Assembly (NCBI GenBank): GCA_030435675.1
Contig: CM059622.1
Location: 17,546,001-17,610,000 of the forward strand
Direction: 5' to 3'
Length of the DNA: 64,000 nt
Source: Steinernema hermaphroditum
Taxonomy: Eukaryota; Nematoda; Chromadorea; Rhabditida; Steinernematidae
The notes under the pieces are model-generated. The model saw nothing but the letters and a program-made list of their open reading frames with translations, was not told the DNA's origin and ran no database searches. How positions within the stretch are numbered: position 1 is the first letter of the stretch; every line of letters begins with the position of its first letter. Positions 28,543-39,330 of this stretch are shown one piece after another. The translations under genes and the position numbers were made by a program.

Positions 28543-29716
28543 TCACAACGTCGGAGGCTTCTTCCCGGCCTTCGCTGCTTGAGCCTGCTGCTCCATCATC
28601 TTCCGTCGGATTAGGCGGCCGTATTGGCTTGCCAAAAGGACGATAATGGTCAATCCAATCAAGAGTTCCGCCAATCTAAAAGACCGCACAATTTTCAACT
28701 TCTATAAAGAGACTCACCGAAAAGCACTGAACCCCTGAACGACTTGAATTTCAATGCCATCACTCATCGGAATGCCTAGCTTCTCTTCAGCATGGCGCAC
28801 CTCCATGGTGAACTGCTCAGTAGGCTGACCTTCTACGCGTTTGTAATCGATAAGCACCACCTTGTGTGGACACTGAAACAAAAAGTCAAATCTCGTATAT
28901 ATTTCGATTAGATTATTTGTTAAATGGTCATGGCCGGCTTTTACACCCGTCCTTCGAGCCAGTCAGGCAACTAGTTGATAGCTAATGCTAGTTTATATAT
29001 ATTGTATACAATATTGTATCATAGTAGGAAGCAAGAACAATTACCGGCTTGCCATCTATAACGGCGTCGTCCTGCATCCAAGCAGCAGCTTTGTTCTGCA
29101 TTGGCATGTACGTGATACGCTTCACCTAGGCAACGATCATTCTTTTATTTAAAATTGGGATATAAGAAGTAACTTCTCCTGAGGACAGATACTTGTCCAA
29201 AAACTCGTTCATCGAGATGGGCTCTGATTTTAAGTCGTCAACGAGTGAGCGCTCTTCAGCTCCATCGCTGGTGAATCGTCTCAGAGCAGCATATGTTACG
29301 ACAAATGACATGAGAGTCACAATAATTGAGTAAATACGCAACTTCTTAGCTGCAATGGAAGTACGATAATGAATGGTCAAGATTGTAAAGAAGAGAACTC
29401 ACCCAGCTCGGGAGTCATCCGTGGCGGCTGCGATCCGCTCCCTCCGGATTCGCCTCCAGTCTTCCATTCTTCTGCTTTCTCCTCGTGCTGCTTCGTGTCC
29501 TCATGTTCCTGACGACCATTTTTCTTCGATTCGTCGTGAGTAATATTTGTTCGCACGTTTCTGATTGAATCTGAACTTCTAAGAACTCGAATTAGAGCAA
29601 AAACAGATTTATCTATGGAATTTACAAATGTGGGATGCAGAAGAACAGGCCGACGCTCTCAAAAGGCACATTCGACTCACACCCACGGACACGATCCGTC
29701 GCAGGAGCATTGACAT
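28543..29716 (-). CDS. N-terminal half of an m-AAA protease (paraplegin/AFG3L2-like), no AAA or peptidase domain
   Basis: Minus-strand multi-exon gene. The first exon (29716 down) reads MSMLLRRIVSV, a likely mitochondrial targeting start. The next has a charged, Gly/Ser-rich linker (GGESGGSGSQPPRMTPELG). Then comes a first membrane helix (IYSIIVTLMSFVVTYAALRRF) and the intermembrane FtsH_ext domain: EPISMNEFLDKYLSSGEV, KRITYMPMQNK, PHKVVLIDYKRVE, QFTMEVRHAEEKLGIPMSDG. A second helix follows (LAELLIGLTIIVLLASQYG), then a short basic tail RLIRRKMMEQQAQAAKAGKK ending in PPTL and a stop at 28543. In paraplegin the second helix leads into the AAA+ ATPase and the HEAGH zinc peptidase. Neither is found here, on either strand nearby. 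It could be a regulatory stub in the inner membrane, an assembly partner of full m-AAA protease, or a decayed gene. Frame and splice sites look intact. Confidence 0.72.
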
Positions 29717-30231
29717 GGTGAATCTGAAATCGCAAAATCAGATGACTGATTAAAGAGAAAGTGCTGAGAAAACAAACAACTCGGCGCTTCGGTTGCACAG
29801 AGGTCGCATCACAGAAAACGCAAAAAATAGGGGAAGCATTTCGCTGTGTGTGGCCCCTGCCTGAAAATTTGTGTGCCCGGGAATTCGAGGTCGCTGAATG
29901 CGATTAGACCAGCTGGGCGTTTTCCTTAGTGGTGTTCACCTTCGGCTAGAGTTGTTCCGTTAGCTTCGGATTTCGGTTAATTTGAGTTCGGTGGGACCTA
30001 GCGCAGCGGCTAGAAGAAAAGATCGGCATGGAAATTCCTACATGTCCTGCATAGAAATCTTTCGAGATCTGTCGCAGCTTTCCTTTGGATGACAGGCTCC
30101 CGGCCGGGACAAGCGTGGGAGAGTCCGAAAGTGATACGGCGCACAAATTGCTGATCACCTTAAAACATACTGCATAAAATGAATGAATATTTCATTTATT
30201 CTAAGTCGTTTTAGCATCACGACGCTCGAAA
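29717..30231. other. Spacer between two minus-strand genes
   Basis: About 515 bp. A short minus-strand open frame (29946-30158) has no recognisable domain. No promoter element was recognised. Confidence 0.4.
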
Positions 30232-31573
30232 TCATTGAATCATTGACGCCTGCGTAGGTCTTTCACTGCTGTTCGTGCGCTTGTTACTCTCGTCATCGGA
30301 TTCCTATACAAACCTCGGATTGCACAATGCTCCACGTGCTCGCTTACCTTGTCCTGTTTGTTTCTAGCCGAGGAGATGTTAGACTCTTCAATATTCTTCT
30401 CTTGCGTTTTTGGTTCTTCAGGATCAGTGTTTTCCTTTATCGATTTCTTCGTTACTTGGGCCAACCATGACTGAAATAACCGATATGTCCGTAGCATTTA
30501 ACTCCAGCTTACCGTTGTCAGGCCTGCGTCATCTACGGTTTTGTCGGTGACGTCTTGAGTGTTGTTAGATTTCTCGTCTTGAATCTTCACTGAATCCTTC
30601 ACCGAACACACTGAATATTGCGTCTTCTTCGATTTTTCAGATTGTCCATTTTCTACATCTTGTACCTTCTCCGATTTATCATCTTGTGTCTTCTCCGATT
30701 CCTCACACTTCTTTGACTTTTCTTCGATCTTCGATTTCTCATATTGTGTTGTATTCGTCTTTTCATCTTGCAGCATCTTCGGTTTCTCACATTGTCTCAT
30801 GTTCATCTTTTCGCAGTTTGTCATACCCGACTGTTCGTATTGCGTTTTGTTCGTCTTTTCATCTTGCAGTATCTTCGATTTCTCATGTTGTTTCACTTTC
30901 ATCTTTTCATCTTGCAGCTTCTTCGATTTCTCACATTGTTTCATCTTCATCTTTTCATCCTGCAGCATCTTCGGTTTATCACATTGTTTCATCTTCATCT
31001 TTTCATCCTGCAGCATCTTCGGTTTATCACATTGCTTCATCTTCATCTTTTCGCCGTTTGTTATCTTCGGTTGTTCATGTTGTGTCTTCTTTGATTTCGT
31101 AGACGTCTCATTGGACATTTCTGTTTGAGTCTTCATGGATTTTGCGCGACTCGAAATGTTCTCGCCCGATAATTTCCTTTGGGATCTAAAATACGAGTTG
31201 TTTGCTTGTACACTTCTGCCACTTACTTCGCCTTGACTTCTTTTTCTTCTTTCGGTTTTTCCTTGACCACCTTCCTGCTCGATATCTTCGGCTCCTCTTT
31301 CTTCACCGTGTCCACAGTTGTCACTTGAGATGTGCCGTCGGGCACACGCATATCACTCACATCGGGCGGCGCATGAAGGGTAACACGTACCGTTTTCTCA
31401 ACGTTCTTCTTCTGCTCGATGTTCAACCCGGCAACACCTTCCTGTCCGAATGCTACGTTATTGGGCATTTCTTCTTTCTTCTTTTTTTTACCCTTCGCGG
31501 TACAGAGGGCGAGCGACGTCACAATCAACGATGTAAGTGCGCTCAGCAGTAGAACAGCGAGCATGATCTGCAT
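30232..31573 (-). CDS. Lysine-rich repeat protein with N-terminal membrane segment
   Basis: Minus-strand gene. It starts MQIMLAVLLLSALTSLIVTS, a signal peptide or signal anchor, followed by a strongly basic run (AKGKKKKKEE). The rest is charged and without globular domains. The central part, residues encoded at about 30760-31060, consists of degenerate 16-residue repeats of the type KPKMLQDEKMKMKQCD, several with one Cys. Another Lys/Glu/Ser/Gln-rich stretch follows (EKSKKTQ, EESEKTQDDKS). The last exons join through introns near 30500 and 30300-30345 to an acidic end (DKESDDESNKRTNSSERPTQ). Such composition suggests a disordered or coiled-coil protein, perhaps on the ER face. TRDN/triadin- or ribosome-receptor-like repeats have similar chemistry, but I see no homology that would justify that name. 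Confidence 0.6.
30760..31060 (-). repeat. 48-bp coding tandem repeats in the lysine-rich gene
   Basis: About six degenerate 48-bp units, each encoding 16 residues around the core KPKMLQDEKMKMKQC. The two units at about 30960-31055 are nearly identical, indicating recent duplication. The frame is kept in all units. Confidence 0.8.
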
Positions 31574-31590
31574 CGTGCTTCTTGGAAGAA

Positions 31591-32019
31591 CTAGCCGCGT
31601 TTGTTCTGAAATTCTGAATTAGGGTAGAAACCAAGGAACGGAACCAACCTGTCAGGTTGTTCCTCAACGTACGCGAGAACCGACCAATTTTTAGAAATGT
31701 AAAACCTGCAGACTGGGCTTTGGGTGCAGCCAGCATCTGTCTGCAATTTGGCACTCTTTTGCATTTTCCACATGTCATCGTAGCAGTGGTCAGGTCGCAT
31801 TCAAACAAGCATAGTTTCTTCGTAGTTATGGCTCACTCGATTGAAAAAAGAACCGTCTCGATGGCGAGAACCCCGCAGATCTCTCCTCCTGCGATTCATT
31901 AAAAATTCACCATGGCTTCTGTGCTGGGAAGTCTCTGCTTCTCTCCTGAGCAGGTAGGTTGAATGTTCATAGCAACTCAGAAATTCTGGAATTACTAAAA
32001 ACAGCCATATCCACAGCAA
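31591..32019 (-). CDS. Possible secreted protein, structure unresolved
   Basis: Two abutting minus-strand frames. The first (32019-31801) starts MLWIWLFLVIPEFLSCYEHS, a good signal peptide, and is then rich in Arg and His. It stops just where a second frame with spaced Cys residues begins (31800-31591: HCYDDMW, DAGCTQSPVCRFYI). An intron or a frameshift may join them, but I could not find a convincing acceptor. It could be one small secreted Cys-containing protein, or chance frames. No family was recognised. Confidence 0.25.
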
Positions 32020-32594
32020 AAAAAATGCAGGACTTGAATTGACTGGTTTTAAAAGTAAATTGGGAATATTCTGGAAAACAAGCTCCTAAACTCTATTTGA
32101 TATTTTTGGTCATGGTCGTATATTACTGTAGGAAAAGCGAAAAAATAAGACAAAAGACTACAAACTCATTTCAAAGAACGCCCATATATGAGACTGACCG
32201 GAAAATGAAAAGACAAACGAATAGAGACCGCTAGACACTGACCGATCCCGTGCTCTGAAAATGACTTTTCAGGCGCCTGTCTAGATGCTCTGTTGGGTTC
32301 AGGGAAACATGAAACATAGAGAACCTTGTAACCAATTGTTCGGAGTGCAGGCTATTAACGGAGATAAAGATGGTTTGATTTGTAAACCTAACTTAATTAC
32401 ATTGTAATATTGCTGCCACTTCAATATTGTTACTGATCGGCTCTGCTAGGAAATATATGTACATATCGTTTTCGCATGATATTTACTTACTCTTTCACAG
32501 TACTGCCCTTTGGAGTAGGAAACCCTTTAGCGACTGGACGTGATAAAACAGCAATAATCAGACAACTTGTTATGATTCTGTCATAAATAGGTCA

Positions 32595-32846
32595 GTGTCG
32601 TTGATGTTCATTCAGACGTCAATTTCCATTGGCTTCATGTCAACGATGAGCCTCTTAATGTTTGTCTTGTTTCACATGAATGCTCTCTGCTTCGACTTGA
32701 AATTCGCCGAACTCTATTGTTACTGGACCACTTGCCACAATGTGAATCGACACAACTCTTATCGACCGGGATTCGAATTCCGCAAACTCCAATTCTGCGG
32801 CAATTTTCTTTGCATGAGAGAGTATTACTGCAAAGAGGTGCATTGA
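32595..32846 (+). CDS. Small Cys-rich secreted protein candidate
   Basis: Single-exon frame of 83 aa. Using the internal Met MSTMSLLMFVLFHMNALC gives a hydrophobic signal peptide with a cut near ALC/FDLK. The mature part of about 50 residues has six Cys (ELYCYWTTCHN, KLQFCGNFLCMREYYCKEVH plus one at the signal boundary). AATAAA lies at 32868-32873, 22 nt after the stop, which supports a real transcript. There is no match to a family I know, and no claim of toxin function is made. It could be a small secreted or defence-like peptide. Confidence 0.4.
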   Translation: MSLMFIQTSISIGFMSTMSLLMFVLFHMNALCFDLKFAELYCYWTTCHNVNRHNSYRPGFEFRKLQFCGNFLCMREYYCKEVH

Positions 32847-33054
32847 ATGCGTGTCTCCGTCATGGCTAATAAAAACTTAAATGCATACGAATACGTTTTC
32901 AGAAAATGAGAAAACTTTGTGGTGCACCTAGGAATTTCGGCTTTCAAAGTGAACTAATGTATCAGCGGTTTAGTGAGAATTCAAATCTGGATGAGTTGCT
33001 CTGTTTGAAGCAGCTTCAATAATTAGTAGAATGGTAGAAAAGTAATAATGAGTT

Positions 33055-33218
33055 TACTTTATTTCACAAGTCAAAGGCTCTTCCTTCTCGCGCGTTTGGA
33101 GCACAAGGAAGCTCGCATCCGCTTCGGAGAGACCGGTTCTTATTCCGGAAGTTGCGCCTTCCTCTTCGGTGATGGTGTCATCCTTCCTGTACTTGGTGTT
33201 GGTGCCAGTCTCCTCCTG
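33055..33218 (-). other. Possible terminal exon of an unidentified minus-strand gene
   Basis: An open stretch following a GTCCAG acceptor reads EETGTNTKYRKDDTITEEEG, then ATSGIRTGLSEADASFLVLQ, then a stop whose bases overlap an AATAAA. Composition is protein-like, but no upstream exon or start was found. It may be a gene remnant. Confidence 0.25.
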
Positions 33219-33797
33219 GACTCAGTGTTCGGGACTCAAATGGACTCAGTTTTCGCGACTCGAATGTCCGGGAGCCAGGACTTAAATGTCTCAACAACCA
33301 ATAATGAATAACGTAAGATGTCTTTCTGTGAATTTGTTGCTTTTTCTACCCAGGCGCAAGTATTGCATGCTGATCAAGATGCTTCCTGACTGGCCGCTAT
33401 GAAACCGAGAACAGGAAACTACAAAATGGAGACCTTTCATTTTTCAGTCGGTCGTGTTAGTTTTAGTAGTGCAACCGGTCGCGACGCATCTGAAAAAAAA
33501 AGATATTACAATAAATAACCCTGACATTTTATGATATTTTTTGACTAATAAGAAAGCGTTTGTAAGCATTTTCGGTCGATTTTGCTTTCATATTTATTCA
33601 CTTTGCCTTATTAGTTTATGTTAATTTTCGAGAACATTCTATATGCAGAAGAAGGTTGTTGACTCACCATATTTAATCGCGCTGCTGCGCATTATCAATC
33701 GATCGGCGCCGCTGCCGACCTCGTCGTGCGCTCCTTTCTCACTACAGTTCTGTCCATTTCGACGTGCCGAGCGGTGCTCTCCGATTAATCGTCTGAT

Positions 33798-34525
33798 ATG
33801 GTTGCGTACAAGCTGCACTACTTCGAAGGTATTGGCGGTCGCGCTGAGCTGATCCGTTTTCTACTGGCCTACGGCGAAATTCCCTATGAGGAAGTTCTTA
33901 TTCCTATGCAGGAGTGGCCGAACCACAAGGCCAACTACCCCAACGGACAAGTGCCTGTCTTGGAGGTCGACGGAAAAGTGCTCACGCAATCGCTCGCCAT
34001 CGCGCGATATTTCGCCAAAAAATTGGGTAAGTCGGGCATTAGGTGATCGCGAAATTCATCCCCCCGCAACACTTTTGACCAACAAAAGGCAAATAATCGG
34101 GTTGATTCTAAGGGCCGTTGATCCTTTTCTGTTCAGATCTGACTGGCCGTGATGACTGGGAAGCGGCTCAGGCCGACGCCTTCATCGGTATCATCGAAGA
34201 CACGATCATCGTTCTGAAAAACAAAGATCTGCTGATGAAAATGGTGATGGGAAACGGGAACGCTTCAGCTGCCGAGATCACCGAGGCCCTCACGCCGTTC
34301 CTCGAGCGCCTCGAGAAGCACCTGCAAGGGACCAACGGATTGAATCTTGTCGGGAACAAGCTTACTTGGGCCGACTTCGGAGTCGCCGATTGGTTCAAGC
34401 GCTATTCCATCTCTGTCCCAGCCTTGTTCGACTCATTTCCCGCAACTAAGAAGTTTGTTGACAACGTTCACGAACTCCCAAAGATCAAGGAGTACGTCGC
34501 CAAGAGAACTATCAAGTTCTTCTGA
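33798..34525 (+). CDS. Nematode sigma-type glutathione S-transferase
   Basis: Two exons (33798-34026 and 34137-34525) give 205 aa, full length. It starts MVAYKLHYFEGIGGRAELIR, with the catalytic Tyr near residue 8. NGQVPVLEVDGKVLTQSLAI is the glutathione-binding motif with cis-Pro and Ser. The C-terminal helical domain has ALTPFLERLEKHL, LVGNKLTWADFGVADWF and a final YVAKRTIKFF. Role: cytosolic glutathione conjugation, with possible prostaglandin-type isomerase activity as in other sigma GSTs. It has fewer introns than the paralogue at 18 kb, which shares the start and the WAD motif but lies 15 kb away, so the pair is not a recent tandem copy. Confidence 0.93.
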
Positions 34526-34844
34526 TTTGTTTGACGTTCGTTTGAATTCAATTGTCATTTTTGTATTCAAGCATTTTAATGTACCCGCATAGTGATATTC
34601 TATAAAAACTCTCTTGCTCACATTATGTTCTCACATTGTTAAAAATCGCATATTTCTCTGAATTATCACTGTTAAGAAAGCGGAGATTTCACTATGTTTT
34701 CTATGAATTAGTGGATTTTGACATAATCATAAAAGACCCTGAGTGATTTTATGCGATTAAATGCTGATCGATAATGCAAACTGACACACTGTGTTCCACC
34801 CAGTCGCATCGGTCACAGCGCTACATGCATTTGAATATTCCGCG

Positions 34845-36813
34845 ATGCACCTATTCGGTTTCGTTCTTGTGACGCTTATCAGCGTTTCGCTGACAGAAGA
34901 TGAGCTTGTACTTGTAACTACTGTAAGTGGAAGGTCGCAGTTTTAAAAAATCTTACATTTAATGTAGCTGCGACATTAGAGAATTAACAATGTTATATTA
35001 ACGAACTGATAATTCGTTATTTAGCTATGGAGGCATGGAGAGAGAAATCCACGGTACACATTTCGTTCTGATCCATACAAGGAAAATGACTGGATAGGCG
35101 GCTATGGAGCCTTAAGCAAAGTCGGACAGTCAATTTGCCGGCACATTGGCGATTAATTTTTCAGGTCGGATTCGCAAATCAGATAGAACTTGGCAAACGA
35201 TTAAGGCAAGAATACATTAACAAGCACCAACTGTTTAGTTCGCGTACGACAAATTCACTTTTTGACCAGGTTACTGAGCTTTTCAACTAGAAACACGGTA
35301 AATTATTTAGGCTTATTTTAGAAGTTCTGATGTTAATCGGAATCTCATAAGCGCCCAAGCAAATGTATTTGGCTTTTTCGGACCGAGCAGTGTATATGAT
35401 GATGTGAACGGGTGGCCGCCAGGAATTCAGCCGTTCCCAATTCACACAGTACCATATGAAACCGACAGAGTGAGTGGACCGTAACATATTTCAACCTTGT
35501 TTTTGTAAAATTGTGAATAGTTCAGGTTCTTAATCCCGATGCATCGTGTCAGCTCTATTACGATATATGGCAAACAATTGTACAGTCGTCGTTTTACGAA
35601 CATTTCAGCCAGGAAAACATGGTAGTTAGAAGAGCATTCAGAAAAAATAAATGAATTCAGGAAATCTTCAATGATATACGATCGCATACCGAAGAGTCGC
35701 TAAACAGTTTTGACTCTTGGATGTTGTACGACTCACTTCACTGCATGGTAATTTCAGGGAACTTATAATTATCAGAAAAAAAGAAATCGCCGACTATTCG
35801 TAATGTGTTACATTTAATGGACGTGAATCTTGAAATTTTAGCAATCCTATGAATACCTAATTTTTGATAGCGACTTTGATGATTTTTCGCAGTTTTATGG
35901 CACATTTGTACTAGAAAATCCTAAGTATCGCATAGACAAATCTGTTCAATGTTTTTTCCTGTGTTGCTCGTGCCGCAGTTTATCAAACTAAAAATTAATT
36001 GAAGATTTTTAAAGGAAAACAGAAATACATACTGCCGTTGCTAGTGCTAATGAGTTAGAAATTCTGTCAAATATTGGAGACCTTGGAGTCCTCTCAAACA
36101 AAAAAAAGTTATCCTCAGTGACATCTCAACTAGATTCAAGTGTTTTAGAAAACGGCAAACAAATCGTGGCCTTCTTGGGTGACACAGGAAAAATTTCTTC
36201 AACTCCAACGTATTAATAACCTCTCAGAGAATTGGCGGAATGGGATCGGACTACAACAACTTGAAAGGACAAACAACGCCGCGTCTGAACACCGTTTCTC
36301 GGTGTTAATTCCGCGTGTACGAGGAGGGAGCCTTTTATGGGAAATCATAGATCATATGAATACAGCCGTCGTATGCCAAACGGAAAAAACTAAACATGCG
36401 ATAAGGAAGAGAAGATGCGAACTGAAGTACTTTGGTTATTCAGCGGTTTGTTACATTAAGGTGTTTGGCTAAAAAAAAGCCTTTTCAGCACGATACAACG
36501 TTGATGGCCCTTTTGTCGACGTTGGAAACGAAAACGGCAGTGTTGGGTGATAGCACTCCAGAATACAACGATGCGATAGCTTTGGAATTATGGCTTAGCC
36601 TTGAAAACGATTTTTACATAAAGGTAAATACCTTTGGTTTCAATCGTAGATATGGAGTTTTAGGCCAAGTACCTGAACTATAGAGCTAATAGCACCGTGG
36701 ATTTCACTGAACATATTACGAACTGCTCCTTATTCGGTGCCAAATGTATGCTGGATACCTTTGTGGCTCGCTCACTACCTTATAAGCCTCCTCATGAAGT
36801 TGATAATGTCTGA
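34845..36813 (+). CDS. Secreted histidine acid phosphatase
   Basis: Nine exons, all joined in phase 0: 34845-34922, 35025-35120, 35165-35269, 35311-35469, 35526-35621, 35661-35747, 36149-36445, 36489-36623 and 36664-36813. Together they give 400 aa. Residues 1-18 are a signal peptide (MHLFGFVLVTLISVSLT). The catalytic loop LWRHGERNP follows directly, with the phosphorylated His. Later family motifs are FRSSDVNRNLISAQANVFGF, RGGSLLWEI and the second catalytic HDTTLMALLSTLE, with the proton-donor Asp. The family (histidine phosphatase branch 2, like C. elegans pho-1 and other intestinal acid phosphatases) removes phosphate from small substrates outside the cell or in gut lysosomes. Many copies show losses, but this one keeps both motifs and looks functional. 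The 42-nt intron at 35270-35310 is very short, yet needed to keep the frame. Confidence 0.9.
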
Positions 36814-37129
36814 CAGGAAACTTTTACTTTGATTAAACTAGTATTTTAGTGGTGCAAAAATGGGCTGTGGTCATATGGTAGAGAGAGTACAGACGGCGAC
36901 ATAAACCGAGTCGACAAAGGAAGTTTTCAAAGTAAAACGTCACTTGCTTACGGTGAGGGATCAACGAAGTCACATGCGTCATTTAATGCTTCCAGGAACT
37001 TTAAATGCTGTATTGCTTACGATCATAATACTTGTTCTTACCTACGGAGATGCTTCATAAAAAGCCGCACAAATAAGGGTTTAGTGCGGTAAATATATGA
37101 CTGTATGGTTTTCTTAAATTTTCTACAGT
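36814..37129. other. Short spacer after the phosphatase, nothing recognised
   Basis: AT-rich sequence with no open frame of note. It ends where similarity to the ferlin gene begins. Confidence 0.5.
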
Positions 37130-37303
37130 TCATCACAATTCCGACCACATCTTCCGGGAACCTGAGTGTAGAAAAACTGAAGCAGATATTTAGTCAATGT
37201 GTAGTACAACCATTCATCGTACGTCAACAATGGGAATTTTAGCATGAGCCACAACAATCGATTCTACAACCATCTGAACCATCACATCTGGCAAGGAGAT
37301 CTG
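37130..37303 (-). pseudogene. Inverted fragment of the ferlin gene (larger piece)
   Basis: The reverse complement matches ferlin at about 44203-44377 with few changes. It includes the exon piece that reads LPDVMVQMV, the following short intron and the start of the next exon. Because the intron is included, this is a DNA-level copy and not a retrocopy. It is too small to be functional. The adjoining piece is at 39985-40000, on the other side of the inserted mobile element. Confidence 0.85.
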
Positions 37304-37514
37304 TGCCCGTATCCAAGAAAGTGGGAAGCGCTTCCCACTGGGAGAAAGTTGGTATCCAAGAACGACTGGGATAACTCCCAGTGGGATAGCTCCCAGTCTT
37401 TTGTTACGTTTAGTGATGCTTTTTGAGCAGTTTTTTGTTTTCTTCATTGTGTTGAACATAGTGTTGCTAAGCATTTTGGCTAATTTAGAGTCATTTCAAG
37501 GTGGTATTTCCTTC

Positions 37515-37722
37515 CAGTGATGGCAACGGCTGAGCCGTATCATCCGGCTAGCCGGCTGGCAATCCGTCAGCCGAACGGCTGAGTCGGCTGGCCAACCGGA
37601 ACGGCTGAGCCGTATCATCCATCAGCCGTCATCCGGCTGACGGCTGATGACGGCTGACGGATCGGTTGAGCCGTCAGCCGGCTGAACGGCTGGCCGTATC
37701 CGCCAGTATCCGCCCATCTCTG
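37515..37722. mobile_element. 208-bp hAT-like MITE filled with CGGCTGA-type repeats
   Basis: Ends are CAGTGATGGCAACGG on the left and, inverted, CAGAGATGGGCGGATAC on the right. Perfect 8-bp duplications TTTCCTTC flank it at 37507-37514 and 37723-37730. The interior is a dense mix of direct and inverted copies of CCGTCAGCCG and CGGCTGACGG words and could fold on itself. An 8-bp target duplication and CAG ends are the hallmark of the hAT superfamily. Confidence 0.88.
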
Positions 37723-38078
37723 TTTCCTTCTAAACTATGTTTCATAGGCACGAACAACACAAAGATATTGTTATCCTAGGTGAGCAACGGTTAGAGAGGT
37801 CGGTTTATCACATGGTTCAAGATAGGAGCGAAATGCTTCAAGTTCTCGCTAGTTCTCGCCGGTATTGCCTGGTTTGTTGAAGGATTTGGTACATTTGGTA
37901 CAGGGTGATCGTGCCAGGACCACGAATCGGTACATTGGTACTAATCGTACGTTCATACTGATTTGGTACACCAGGGCAGGGCAGTCGTGCCAGGACCACG
38001 AATTGGTACAGTAAATGTCGCACGTTCGGACACAAATTTAGCCAGATCTTCCTTAACTCGTTTAGTGCGATATGCAGC

Positions 38079-38163
38079 CAGTGCTGGCGGATCTCGGATC
38101 GGATTTCCGAAAAGTCGGATTTGGATTCGGATTTGCGAGTTTCAATCCGATCCGCCAGCACTG
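38079..38163. mobile_element. 85-bp hAT-like MITE filled with TCGGAT repeats
   Basis: Perfect terminal inverted repeats CAGTGCTGGCGGATC and GATCCGCCAGCACTG. Flanking 8-mers are TATGCAGC (38071-38078) and TTTGCAGC (38164-38171), seven of eight bases equal. The interior consists of GGATTT, TCGGAT and TCGGATTTG words. Too short to code for anything. Confidence 0.82.
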
Positions 38164-38965
38164 TTTGCAGCTATTATGATAGGCACTAGTGTTCTTGTTG
38201 CCCGCATGATGTTAAGCGAGACGCATTTCACTATTGAAAGCCAAAACCGATCAAATTTTAATGGAAATTTAACAAATTTCTGATATTTTCATGAAAGTCC
38301 ATGAAATGCTCAGCAGAGAATTTACCATAGATTCTCCTGTTGGATTTTTATTTAATCTCCTGTGTGTCGAGAAAAGTTCGAGAAACTGTCAAAATACGGC
38401 TCGAAATAGTCGAAAGTTTCTTCAGTAACTCGTATCTTCAGATTCGGACCGATTATGATCGGTAACGGTGCTCGTGTTGTCTGCAAAATGATCAGCACCG
38501 CGCACTCTGCACGGTGTGTCAGGGCAGACATTTTCGCGTCCGTGGCGAAAGCCACACCGTAGAAATGGATAAACTTTCTCAGCTCGCACCCAATCTGCTC
38601 CAGATGGGTCGCAAAATGCTCAGCAGTGATTTTCCTATCGATACACCTGTTTTGAATTTTGCAAATTCAACTTCTTCGCGGAGGGTACTGACATTAACTG
38701 ACAATGGGTACTGACATTAAGAGCTGACATTTTTGGCTGAGATTTTTGGCTCCCGCGACGAAGTAAAAGTCGCACGTTGTTTCCGATTAGACAGTTTGAA
38801 GAAGCCTTGTAACTTTTGGCCAGCTACACATATTTCGTCCTTTCTATGCGCAAAATGCTCGGCACACTCTAGTGCACGATTTCCGCCAAAGGTATCCTGA
38901 TTTGATGCCTTCTTCGCGGAGAAATGTACGATTTATGACGATAAACACCTAAAACGCCTATCGCC

Positions 38966-39330
38966 AAAATGGCACTCCGTAAAAATGCATCTCCTCTCTC
39001 AATTCGCGATGGATCTCAGTGAGTCGGGTCGCAAAATGCTCAGTAGAGGATTTGCTATCGATTCACCTGTTGAATTTTGGAAATTCGACTTCTGTGCGGA
39101 GGAAAGTACGTTTGTTATCCGGGAAGGGCCAAAATCGGCCATTTTTGAGCCAAAATGGCAGTCCGTAGAAATGCATCTCCTCTCTCAATTCGCGATGGAT
39201 CTCAGCGAGTCGGGTCGCAAAATGTTCAGCAGAGGATTTGCTATCGATTCACCTGTTGAATTTTGGAAATTCGACTTCTGTGCGGAGAAATCTGCATTTT
39301 GGTGCTCAAAAAGCAAGAAACTGAGAACAT
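38966..39330. repeat. Tandem repeat, 186-bp period
   Basis: Two nearly identical units start at 38966 and 39152. A more diverged unit lies at about 38530-38700, and weaker relatives are at 38180-38520 and 40200-40540. The period is a multiple of three, so a 122-aa frame stays open through both units; this is a by-product of the repeat and not evidence of a gene. Confidence 0.8.

Noticed and set aside
30686..31128. Three long plus-strand frames rich in Ser, Phe and Cys
   Set aside because: They are antisense shadows of the lysine-rich tandem repeats on the minus strand.
35270..35310. In-frame stop suggesting the acid phosphatase is a pseudogene
   Set aside because: Removing a short phase-0 intron here joins SLFDQ to AYFRSSDVNR, the conserved family motif, and the total length and phases fit.
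35841..35970. Exon-like stretch QSYEYLIFDSDFDDF in the phosphatase
   Set aside because: The flanking exons join directly in phase at 35747 and 36149 with family-like sequence; this stretch would add unmatched residues and soon hits a stop.
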